A DNA stretch of 64,000 bases. It comes from Isoetes taiwanensis (taxonomy: Eukaryota; Streptophyta; Lycopodiopsida; Isoetales; Isoetaceae). The stretch lies in assembly GCA_021234155.1 (NCBI GenBank), contig JAJEKV010000026.1, positions 2,852,001-2,916,000 of the forward strand, written 5' to 3'. Within the stretch, counting starts at the first letter, position 1, and each line of letters begins with the position of its first letter. The notes below the pieces were generated by a model, which saw nothing but the letters and a program-made list of their open reading frames with translations, did no database searches and was not told the origin of the DNA. This document shows, in pieces, positions 22,851 through 33,752 of this stretch. A program made the position numbers and the translations under genes.

Positions 22851-24476
22851 GCCCAGGGTAACAATAGCAATGCATGGGAATGTTTTCTTCTACATGATCC
22901 AGACTTAACAACAATATTCTTTCATACGGATCAGGATCTGGATCATGAAGATGACTCATAAGAGGAGTGAGAATCAGGACCCTCTCCTAAATAGTGAGAT
23001 AAAGTATGAGCTACGAACTAAGGAGAAGGGTCACTTAAATAAAAATGACCCCCCTTCCCCCCCACCCCATGGTCGCTTACCTGCCGAGGCTTTTGCTCCA
23101 ACTGACACAACGTGCTTGGAGCTTCATGTTGGAGGTTATATTGCCCGAGGGGCTCTGATGGGTGTTATAAGATGTCACTGTTTTGTGAATGATGAGAAGG
23201 CAAAACACTTTCTTGACCATTCCTCTTGCATGCACTTGCCAGATCTCCTAAAGGCCCTTATGGAAACCTGAAATCTTCAGCAATAAAAAACGTCGTGGAC
23301 TTGTCCAACTCAAAAATGGATGATGGTTCTGGTGAGGGACCTAGTAATGCGTAGCTTGATAAGGAAACTAGTGAGCAATTGGCTTCTAAACTGGTTGCTT
23401 GAAGTAATGTTATAATGCAGAACATGGGGGATATCCTTGGCTCCCTTGCGGGTGGTGCAACCATCCCTATAACAGATTCACAGATAAACATGGATTTAAT
23501 TGATAAGGCAACCGAGAGAGAAAGGACCAATGATAACCCAAGCAACTCTAATGATTCCCAGGTTTGCCAAATCAACACTAAAATAATGTCGGTAATGAAG
23601 GATGTAAAGGGTCTAATAGAAAATGACACTTCTAACAGCTGACGACAACAACGAAACTGAATATGAATATGAAAGGTATGGTAGCACACTTATCGCGATT
23701 TTATTTTATGTAATAATAACAAAATTATTTCACACGTAGTTGTACTTAGTATTGTTCGCCACGCAGATGAAATCACGTCAGGTATGATTTAGTTTATCTT
23801 TTATCATATTTTACTGACTAGATAACTTTATTGATATTCTTGCTACCCTTGCATTTCAAACAAGGTCGTGTTGTTATACCTAAATGGAGTTCTTTATAAG
23901 ACTTTTTCGAAAAATAAAGTGGCTCCAGATCAGTTTTATCAGACATTAGTAGAATCAAATTCCAAGTGGATCTATCCGCGGCCGCACTTGAAGGAGATGC
24001 TAGATGAGGCATTTAGGTTGTTTCGAGTTGGTATGTCATCCATGGAAATCGGGAGCATCAAGGATACTGTGGAGGCACTGGGGGAAATGGGTAGACATTG
24101 GTTGACCCTTTGGGATCAACACAAATGTGTGAAGTTCACTAATCCTAAAGATCCAACAGGCAAGCCTATCTTCATCAAACACTTGAGCAACATGATGGAT
24201 GAACTTGGTATCGTGAATAAGGATGATATAATCATAGTGGATGATGATGCTCTCAAATGCTTCTACAATCAAATGCAGGCCCTAAATCCACCATCTTATG
24301 ATCCAAAGAATTTTGGGACTGATAATTTTTTGGTCAAGTTTATGCCTATTATGAATAATCTGGCTATGGGGATGACAGTGCATGAAGTATTAGATTCACA
24401 CCCAGAGCTAGACAGAACAACTGACATGGAACTACACCTTGTTAAATATGTGGAAAAACATGGATTGATCCCTTAA
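22851..24476 (+). CDS. FCP1/NIF-like HAD protein gene, 5' part interrupted by the transposon
   Basis: The clear part is 23,865-24,476: VVLLYLNGVLYKTF, WIYPRPHLKEMLDEAFRLF, KPIFIKHLSNMMDEL, DDIIIVDDDALKCFYNQ and a C-terminal FLVKFMPIMNNL, ending in TAA. This follows FCP1/NLI-interacting-factor HAD proteins, but the nucleophile aspartate of motif I is tyrosine (YLNGVL), so it is probably not a phosphatase. Upstream pieces near 22,945-23,271 and 23,415-23,640, a short exon around 23,766-23,780, and the frame split by the transposon may belong to the same gene; these joins are inference. The right end of the 9.5-kb element abuts it. The relation to the element's own FCP1-like gene (minus strand, 19.4-20.0 kb) is unknown. 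Confidence 0.55.
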
Positions 24477-24479
24477 TGT

Positions 24480-24788
24480 TTTATTGGAATATATGATGTT
24501 TTTTATGATATTTGTGTCATATATCCATAATTTCGGGGTTCCAATTGCCTCGAAAATAATGCAATCTATTTTTATATTAGTTTCATCTCAATGCTCTTCA
24601 GTTGTCATGTCATCTATCTTAGCAACTTCCCTTCAGTTTTGCATATTTCAATTCGCACCTAAAATGACACACGGGAAATGCAATCTTATGTGATTTATCA
24701 AGCTCCAAAAAGAGATTAAAAAAAAAAAAAACAAAAACAAAAAGATGGTTCCATGGTCAGTGCTTGCCAGCTTATTCATGCAAAGGTA
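24480..24788. other. Short spacer with A-rich tract
   Basis: Presumed 3' flank of the FCP1-like gene. An A-rich tract lies at about 24,717-24,741. No further gene was seen before the CACTA element begins. Confidence 0.5.
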
Positions 24789-24811
24789 AATCACTACAAG
24801 GGATAGTCGAC

Positions 24812-25345
24812 CTTCAACGACGTCTAGTGGTCGTTGAACGACGTCAAATCGTCGAGGAACGACGACAACGTCGTTTGACGACGGTGACGTCGTTCAACGG
24901 CATCACGACGTCGTTCAACGACGCCACACAGAGCTGACGTGTCCACCATGCCTGCGTGGCATGGTGCTTTGGCCACGGCGGAAGCGTCGCGTGTCGTGCC
25001 ACGCGACAAAACGCCGTTTAACGCCGCCGTCGTGGATCCGGCGTGGCACATCCGGGTGCGTGGCTTTGCGACATGCCACGCCGGCACGCCACCGTGTTAC
25101 GCCATCGCCGACATGACGTCGTTGAACGGCGACTAAAAATCGGCGTGACCAGTCAGCTTCGTGGCTTGCTGACATGCCAGGCTGGCACGCCAAAGTGTCC
25201 TGCCACGTCGACGTGACGTCGTTAAACGACGCTTAGAATATCTGACGTGGCAGCAGTTTTGCCAGCGTGGCCGACATCGTCCGCGCCACGCTATTGTCAG
25301 CAGAGCGCCACGCAAGCAACGTCGTTTAACGACGTCAATTTTTTT
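24812..25345. repeat. CACTA left subterminal repeats
   Basis: Many copies, in both orientations, of GACGTCGTT and AACGACGTC, often as the palindrome ACGTCGTTCAACGACG. They are separated by GC-rich pieces such as TGCCACGC. The arrangement is typical of the subterminal region bound by CACTA-element proteins. Confidence 0.85.
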
Positions 25346-25413
25346 TTATTTTTTATTTTTGAAAAAAAAAAAAGTCTTTGAAAAAAAATTATCTTGGCGT
25401 AAACTTATCGTTT

Positions 25414-28400
25414 GGAATGCCAAAATTACCCTAGGGACCAAGTTACACGGTCAGTTTTGCAAAAAAACGACACACTTACGCCCTACATTGCAGTATTCAA
25501 CAGTCACCTCCTAGGCCAATTGACTACGAGTGTGTTGGACATGAGATAGTTTGGCGCTTCTTCGAGAAGGAGTGGCCTTCTGGCCACAAAACTTGGTCCC
25601 TAGGGCAATGTCGACGTTTTGAGTCCATTGGCAGAGCCGAATCACAGTTCTGGAGAGGGGAATTTGCCCGTCCGTCGCCAGGGCCTTCGGGAGAGGACTT
25701 TTGGGGCAAGCTGCTTCCGGGTGGTTTTTAGGGTCCGTGCTCTGGCATCAACACCCCCCCTCTACGTCAAGACACGGCGCAAGGTCCTAGTCGAATCTGA
25801 CAAGGATAGAGCCTCTGAAACGTAAACCCTATGAGTTGCCAGGTTCTAGCAGGGTTTGCGTTTTGGGTGCCGAGTTTTGGTCTTTTGCACTTGGGACGTG
25901 GCCGATCACATGCAGTTGAGAACGCAAAGCAAGGGGAACTGACGAAATGGAGTTTGGACCTGTACTCCTCCCGTTGTGGCAGTTAGAAGTCAAGGCCCAC
26001 TTTTGTAGTACCAACACATTCGTAAATTCGTTATTAATGCATAGTACGGACTTAAATTCTGATTTTTTGTCAGCTAGCTTCCTAAGTCATCGCCAACATA
26101 CAGGCCAACTTTCAAAAATTTTGGATAAGGTTTAGATCAAATAGTTTGCATTAGAACGGTCTGGGCAGCCTGTTGTTGGGCAGCCGAGCTGGCACACTTG
26201 CCCAAGTCAAACAAGGCCAGGACCTTGCAAGGCCTCCTCATTAGAGGGGAGAGTCTGAACCCTAGGAGGCGAGCCCCAAAAAGCTTCTCGAGACAGCCTT
26301 TCCTGGCAGCGCTCCGTCGGGGGGGCGTACGCTAAAGACCACACTCCCGGATCTCGGTTCCCGTATCCGACCGTTGAATCCTTTGTTCAAGGAACCTGGT
26401 CCGAGAAGGTCCAAAAAAATCCAACATCCGTCCGGGAGAACATATGAAACCACGAAGCGTCCTGCGGGCGACAATGTAGAAACCAAAGTGTTTTGTCGTT
26501 CGGACATTGCGGAGGCTCCGAAATGGCGATTCGACTTCGCCACATCATCCGGAATGCCAAAATTACCCTAGGGACCAAGTTACACGGTCAGTTTTGCAAA
26601 AGAAAGAAACACTTACGCCCTACATTGCAGTATTCAGCAGTCACCTCCTAGGCCAATTGACTACAAGTGTGTTGCACATGAGATAGTTTGGCGCTTCTTC
26701 GAGAAGGGGTGGGCTTCTGGCCACAAAACTTGGTCCCTAGGGCAATGTCGACGTTAAAGAGTCCATTGGCGAGACAGATCACTGGTTCCCTAGAGAGGGA
26801 AGTTGCCCACCATCGCCCGGGGGCCTTCGGGAGAGGACTTTTGGGGCAAGCTGCTTCCGGGTGGTTTTTAGAGTCCGTGCTCTGGCGTCAACACCCCCCC
26901 TCTACTTCAAGACACGGTGCAAGGTCCTAGTCAAATCTGACAAGGATAGAGCCTCCGAAACGTAAACCCTATGAGTTGCTAGGTTCTAGCAGGGTTTGCG
27001 TTTTGGGTGCTGAGTTTTGGTCTTTTGCACTTGGGACATGGCTGATCACATACAGTTGAGAACGCGAAGCAAGAGGAACTGACGGAATGGAGTTTGGACC
27101 TGTACTCCTCCCGTTGTGGCAGTTAGAAGTCAAGGGCCGCTTTTGCAGTAGCAAGACATTCGTAAATTCGTAATTAATGCATAGTATGGACTTAAATTCT
27201 GATTTTTTGTCAGCTAGCTTCCTAAGTCATTGCCAACATACAGGCCAACTTTCAAAAATTTTGGATAAGGTTTAGATCAAATAGTTTGCATTAGAACGGT
27301 CCGGGTAGCCTGTTGTTGGGCAGCCGAGCTGGCACACTTGCCCAAGTCAAACAAGGTCAGGACCTTGCAAGGCCTCCTCATTAGAGGGAGAGTCCGAACC
27401 CCGTGAGGGCGAGCCCCAAAAAGCCCGAGGCGCCTTTCACGGCGGCGCCCGCCGGGGGCATACGCTAAAGACCACACTCCCGGATCTCGGTTCCCGTATC
27501 CGACCGTTGAATCCTTTGTTCAAGGAACCTGGTCCGAGAAGGTCCAAAAAAATCCAACATCCGTCCGGGAGAACATATCAAATCGCGAAGCGTCCTGCGG
27601 GCGACAATGTAGAAACCAAAGTGTTTTGTCGTTCGGACATTCTGTGCGGAGGTTCGAAATGGCGATTCGACTTCAGCCACATCGTCCCCGAATCCAAAAT
27701 TACCCTAGGGGCCAAGTTACACGGTCCGGGTTTGCAAAAGAAAGAAACACTTACGCCTACATTGCGATTCGTGACCACCTCCTAGGCCAATTGACTACGA
27801 GTATGTTGCACATGAGATAGTTTGGCGCTTCTTCGTGAAGGGGGTGGGCTTCGGCCACAAAACTTGGTCCCTAGGGCAATGTCGACGTTCTGAGTCCATT
27901 GGCGAGATAGATCACGGTTTCCCGGAGGGGAAGTTGCCCGTCCCGTCGCCCGGGCCTTCGGGAGAGGACTTTTGGGGCAAGCTGCTTCGGTGGTTTTAGG
28001 GTCCGTGCTCAAGGCGTCAACACCCCCCTCTCCAAGACACGGCGCCAAGGTCCTAGTCAAATCGACAAGGATAGAGCCTCAAACGTAAACCCTATGAGTT
28101 GCCGTGGTTCTAGCGGGGTTTGCGTTTTGGGTGCCGAAGTTTTGGTCTTTTGCACTTGGGGCGTGGCGATCACATGCAGTTGAGAACGCGAAGCAAGGGG
28201 ACCCGGACAGAATGGAGTTTGGACATGTACTCCTCCCCGTTGTGGCGCTTAGAAGTCAAGGGCCGCTTTTGCAAGAGCAAGACATTAAAAAATTCGTAAT
28301 TAATGCATACTACGCACTTAAATTCTGATTTTTTGTCGCCTAGCTTCCTAAGTCATTGCCAACATACAGGCCAACTTTCAAAAATTTTGGATAAGGTTTA

Positions 28401-31400
28401 GATCAAATAGTTTGCATTAGAACGGTCCCGGGCTTTGTTGTTGGGCAGCCGAAAACCCGCACACTTGCCCAAGTCAAACAAGGTCGAGGACCTTGCAAGG
28501 CCTCCTCATTAGAGGGAGAGTCCGAACCCCGGGAGGCGAGCCCCAAAAAGCTTCCCCGAGGCAGCCTTTCTCGGCAGCTTTCCACGGGGCATACGCTAAA
28601 GACCACACTCCCCGGGATCTCGGTTCCGTGATCCCACCGTTGAATCCTTTGTTCAAGGAACCGGTCCGAGAAGGTCCAAAAATCCAACATCCGTCCGGAG
28701 AACATATCAAACCGCTGGCGTCCCGCGGGCGACAATGTAGAAACCAAAGTGTTTTGTCGTTCGGACATTGCGGAGGTCTCGAAATGGCGATTTCGACTTA
28801 CCCACATCGTCCCGAATCCAAAAAATTACCCTAGGGGCCAAGTTACACGGGTCGGTTTGCAAAAGAAAGAAACACTTACGCCCTACATTGCAGTATTCAG
28901 CAGCCACCTCCTAGGCCAATTGACTACGAGTGTGTTGCACATGAGATAGTTTGGCGCTTCTTCGTGAAGGGGTGGGCTTCTGGCCACAAAACTTGGTCCC
29001 TAGGGCAATGTCGACGTTCGAGTCCATTGGCGAGAGATAGATCACTGTTCCCGGAGAGGGGAAGTTGCCCGTCCGTCGCCCGTGGCCTTCCGGAGAGGAC
29101 TTTTGGGGCAAAGCCGCCCGGGTGGTTTTTTAGGGTCCGTGCTCAAGGCGTCAACACCCCCTCTACGCCAAGACCGCGGCGCAAGGTCCTAGTCAAATCT
29201 GACAAGGATAGAGCCTCCAAACGCGTAAACCCTATGAGTTGCCGTGGTTCTAGCGGGGGTTTGCGTTTTGGGTGCCGAAGTTTTGGTCTTTTGCACTTGG
29301 GACGTGGCCGATCACATGCGATTGAGAACGCGAAGCAAGGGGACCCGGATGAATGGAGTTTGGACATGTACTCCTCCCGTTGTGGCGGTTAGAAGTCAAG
29401 GGCGCTTTTGCAAGTAGCAAGACATTCGTAAATTAAGTAATTAATGCATACTACGCACTTAAATTCTGATTTTTTGTCAGCTAGCTTTTTAAGTCATCGC
29501 CTCAAAAATTTTGGATAAGGTTTAGATCAAATAGTTTGCATTAGAACGGTCCGGGCAAAATTTTGTTGTTGGGTAGAAAATGCACACTTGCCCAAGTCAA
29601 ACAAGGCCGGGACCTTGCAAGGCCTCCTCATTAGAGAGGAGAGTCCGAACCCCGGGAGGCGAGCCCCAAAAAGCTTCCCCGAGGCAGCCTTTCTGGCGGC
29701 AACTCCGCCGGGGGCGCTAAAGACCACACTTCCGGATCTCGGTTCCCGTATCCGACCGTTGAGACCTTTGTTCAAGGAACCTGGTCCGAGAAGGTCCAAA
29801 AAAATCCAACATCCGTCCGGAGAGAACATATCAAACCCTTGAAATCCCCCGGGCAACAAAGATTAGCGAAAACAAAGTGTTTTGTCGTTCGGACATTGCG
29901 GAGGCTCCGAAATGGCGATTCGACTTCGCCACATCGTCTGGAATGCCAAAGTTACCCTAGGGACCAAGTTACACGGTCAGTTTTGCAAAAGAAAGAAACA
30001 CTTATGCCCTACATTGCATTATTCAGCAGCTACCTCCTAGGCCAATTGACTACGAGTGTGTTGCACATGAGATAGTTTGGCGCTTCTTCGAAGGGTGGGC
30101 TTCGGCCACAAAACTTGGTCCACGGGGCAATGTCGACGTTAAGAGTCCATTGGCGAGACAGGATCACGGTTCCGGAGAGGGAAGTTGCCCGTCCGTGCGC
30201 TGGGCCTTCCGGGAGAGGACTTTTGGGGCAAGCTGCTTCCTGGTGGTTTTAGGGTCCATGCTCAAGGCCAACACCCCCCTACGTCAAGACCGCGGCGCAA
30301 GGTCCTAGTCAAATCGACAAGGATAGAGCCTCCTCCGGCGTAAACCCTATGAGTTGCCGGGTTCTAGCGGGGTTTTGCGTTTTGGGTGCCGAAGTTTTGG
30401 TCTTTTGCACTTGGGGCGTAGCCGATCACATGCAGCTTGAGAACCTTGCAAGGGGAACCCGACGGAATGGAGTTTGGACTTGTACTCCTCCCGTTGTGGC
30501 GGTTAGAAGTCAAGGGCCGCTTTTGCAATAGCAAGACATTCGTATATTAAGTAATTAATGCATAGTACGGACTTAAATTCTGATTTTTGTCGACTAGCTT
30601 CCTAAGTCATCGCCAACATATAGGCCAACTTTCAAAATTTTTGGATAAGGTTTAGATCAAATAGTTTGCATTAGAACGGTCCGGCGGCACTTTGTTGTTG
30701 GGCGTAGAAATGCACACTTGCCCCAAGTTAAACAAGGCGGGGACCTTGCAAGGCCTCCTCATTAGAGGGAAGAGTCCGAACCCCCGGGAGGCGAGCCCCA
30801 AAAAGCTTCCCCGAGGCAGCCCTTTCTCGCGCTCGCTCACGGGGCGTCGCTAAAGACCACACTCCCGGATCTCGGTTCCGTGATCCGGCCGCTTGAATCC
30901 TTTGTTCAAGGAACCTGGTCCGAAGGTCCAAAAATCCAACATCCGTCCCGGGAGAACATATCAAACCGCGCGGCCCCGCGTCTACGGCGGCATTGTAGAA
31001 ACCAAAGTGTTTTGTCGTTCGGACATTGCGGAGGCTCCGAAATGGCGATTCGACTTCGCCACATCGTCCGGAATGCCAAAATTACCCTAGGGACCAAGTT
31101 ACACGATCAGTTTTGCAAAAGAAAGAAACACTTACGCCCTACATTGCAGTATTAAGCAGCCACCTCCTAGGCCAATTGACTACGAGTGTGTTGCACATGA
31201 CATAGTTTGGCGCTTCTTCGAGAAGGGGTGGGCTTCTGGCTACAAAATTTGGTCCCTAGGGCAATGTCCTGAGTCCATTGGCAGAGACAGAGCACACAGT
31301 TCCGGAGAGGGGAAGTTGCCTGTCCGTCGCCAGGGCCTTCGGGAGAGGACTTTTGGGGTAAGCTGCTTCCGGGTGGTTTTTAGGGTCCGTGCTCTGGCAT

Positions 31401-31752
31401 CAACACCCTCCCTCTACGTCAAGACACGACGCAAGGTCCTAGTCGAATCTGACAAGGATAGAGCCTCCGAAACGTAAACCCTATGAGTTGCCAGGTTCTA
31501 GCAGGGTTTGTGTTTTGGGTGCCGAGTTTTGGTCTTTTGCACTTGGGACGTGGCCGATCACATGCAGTTGAGAACGCGAAGCAAGGGGAACTGACGGAAT
31601 GGAGTTTGGACTGTATCTCCTCTTGGCGCTTTAGAAGTCAAGGCCCGCTTTTGCAGTAGCAAGACATTCGTAAATTCGTAATTAATGCATAGTACGGACT
31701 TAAATTCTGATTTTTTGTCAGCTAGCTTCCTAAGTCATCGCCAACATACAGG
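25414..31752. repeat. 1.13-kb tandem satellite, about 5.6 copies, inside the CACTA element
   Basis: The marker CTAGGG in the string TTACCCTAGGG falls at 25,431, 26,568, 27,705, 28,831, 29,957 and 31,087, giving periods of 1137, 1137, 1126, 1126 and 1130 bp. The array ends within AACATACAGG at about 31,752. Units are non-coding. The middle units carry many small insertions and deletions in GC runs, whereas the first two and last copies agree better. Short ORFs repeated along the array are shadows of the unit. Confidence 0.93.
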
Positions 31753-31754
31753 CA

Positions 31755-32330
31755 TATTGAGATAAACTACATCTTCGCATGTTGGTAGGGTATTAGTTCT
31801 CATAGCAGGGGACAAAATTTAAAATATGTATATATGTCGTCGTTTAACAAACGAACACGTAGCTACATATACTATTGGTGGAAACCTAACCTTTTTAAAT
31901 CTAACAAAATAAAATTTTAAGATAAACTACATCTTTGCATGTTGGTAAGGTATTAGTTATCATAGCAGGTAAGGTATTACTAGTTATCATCATCGTATTA
32001 TATACCTCATAGCTCAACGGATGTACCACAAAACATTGAACATTCTCATGGTGGTATATTTCAAGGATCTGCATTCTATACTATTCAATTTTTTTTTTTT
32101 TTTTTTTGGTCGTCGTAAAAAAAAAAAAGTGGGTTCTGACGTCGTTCTGGGGCGTCGTTCACGTGATTCAAAACAGCGGTGGTAATCCGCCCGCTTATTT
32201 TCGAGCAAGCAAAGCTTATGGAGGGCGTTTTTGAGGTGATTTTGGTAGCGGATCTACTTTCGGGTCTATTCTAAGTGTAAGACAAGCTTCATAAGGTATG
32301 TGCACGGATCAACCAACTCGTTTTTTGAAT
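31755..32330. repeat. CACTA interior with a partial direct duplication
   Basis: GATAAACTACATCTTYGCATG with the following TTGGTARGGTATTAGTT occurs twice (about 31,761 and 31,920). A T run (32,087-32,107) faces an A run (32,119-32,130). No gene was recognised. Confidence 0.7.
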
Positions 32331-32444
32331 CTAAACTTGTTTTTGGGTAGATTTAGGGCTTTTTGTATTTGTTGTTTGTTCTTCCTTCAACCTTCATTCT
32401 TCTTCTTCCATTCTTGCAATACATATTCTTCCATTCCCTTTGTC

Positions 32445-32655
32445 ATCTTCTTCTTCGATTCTTCCTCCTCTTATACTACTTCTTCCTCCTCTTATTCAAA
32501 TTCTTACTCTTAATCCTCCTCTTGCGCTTCATCTTCTTCGTATTCTTCCTCCCCTTCGATTCTTCCTCCTCTTATACTACTTCTTCCTCCTCTTATTCAA
32601 ATTCTTACTCTTAATCCTCCTCTTGCGCTTCATCTTCTTCGCATTCTTCCTCCCC
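32445..32655. repeat. About 102-bp tandem duplication in a T/C-rich tract
   Basis: A pyrimidine-rich segment beginning TTCGATTCTTCCTCC and ending near CATCTTCTTCG occurs twice in a row. The resulting Leu/Phe/Ser-rich ORFs are low-complexity artefacts. Confidence 0.8.
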
Positions 32656-32739
32656 ATTTTCGGGTTCCTCCTCTTCTTCTTAGCCTTTTCTTCTTCGGAA
32701 TTCTTCCATTCTTCTTCTAATTTTTTTCCCATCTAAGAA

Positions 32740-33155
32740 GACGTCGTTAAAAAAGCAGAGACCCTTCTTCTTTCCAAAATTTTTTCCTTATTAGTTTTTT
32801 TATACTATTTCTTTCTAATCATTGAATTTTTTGTTTTGTATGTACACTCCTAGCAAAATGTGTTGTTCTTGCAAAACAACTTGGCACCTCTTCCAGGTAA
32901 GGATTTAATTTTTTCAATATGCTAATAAAATACTAATGCTTTATTTAGGTTAAATTGTTATCCAAGAAGAGGACGTCCTCCCCCATTGATTTTCCATATT
33001 TTTTTTCCTTTAAGTTGTTTATTTATACTAATATTTTACTAATCATTGAATTTATTGTTTTGCATGTACACTCCTAGCAAATGCGTTGTTTGTGCAAAAC
33101 AACTTTTGCCACCTTTGTACCGGTAAGCATTTAATTTTCAATATGCTTAATGTAT
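32740..33155. repeat. Diverged direct duplication of about 205 bp in the CACTA element
   Basis: Both copies contain GTACACTCCTAGCAAA, a piece like TGCAAAACAACTT, and end near TTCAATATGCT. Similarity is clear but gapped. No coding function is evident. Confidence 0.75.
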
Positions 33156-33239
33156 TGATTAATGTATTTAGCTTAATTTATTGATTAATGTATTTAGCTA
33201 AAAAAATTGGGGCTTCATTTATTTTTGTATTTTTTTAAT

Positions 33240-33735
33240 ATATTTAAGCGACATCATTTAATGACGTTAAAATCTTATATTTCTTTATTGGTTAAATTCA
33301 TTTTATAGGCTTTAATATTAAATGTATTAACTTCATTCATGGCGCTCTTGTACGACGTCGTTAAACGACGACGCGGTAATGCGGCTCGCAACGTCGACAA
33401 TCCGCCGGGTAACACCGCTGGCCCGCCGGCCAAGGTGGTCGCTGCGATGTATGTGACGTCGTTCAACGACGTCAAACACGTGGCTGCCACGTCAGCAACC
33501 CGCTCGCCGACGCCACGCTGGCCGCCCGGCCGCGTGGTAGCCACGTGTACGTGGCGTCGTTTAACGACGTTACGTCGTCGCTTTAAGACGACGCCGTTGC
33601 GACGCGTATAGCGACGCGTCCGCGTCGTAAAACGGCGTGCAGACGTCGTTATAGGCGTCGTTTATCGACTTTTTGGCGTCGTTCATCGACGTTCAAACGA
33701 CGTCTGGACGTCGTAATAGACGTCGTAACAGGGCA
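33240..33735. repeat. CACTA right subterminal repeats
   Basis: The same ACGTCGTTNAACGACGT-type palindromes as at the left end, in GC-rich context, followed by the terminal TTTTTGTAGTG. Confidence 0.85.
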
Positions 33736-33752
33736 ACATTTTTGTAGTGAAT

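Larger units (their letters stand above)
24792..33749. mobile_element. Non-autonomous CACTA (En/Spm-type) transposon
   Basis: The left end reads CACTACAAGGGATAG and the right end, on the opposite strand, CACTACAAAAATG. Both are bordered by AAT (24,789-24,791 and 33,750-33,752), the 3-bp target duplication expected of CACTA elements. Both subterminal regions are packed with palindromic units of the type ACGTCGTTNAACGACGT, like the subterminal binding sites of this superfamily. No transposase (TnpD-like) or TnpA-like ORF was found; the interior is a tandem satellite plus T/C-rich sequence. The element must have relied on a partner in trans. Confidence 0.88.

Noticed and set aside
25414-31752. 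Repeating ORFs of 60-140 codons, and the idea of a CRISPR-like array
   Set aside because: They recur with the 1.13-kb satellite period and are disrupted differently in each unit. Repeat length and eukaryotic context exclude CRISPR.
32298-32736. Leu/Phe/Ser-rich ORFs
   Set aside because: Product of a T/C-rich tract with an internal duplication; no start context, splice sites or motif.
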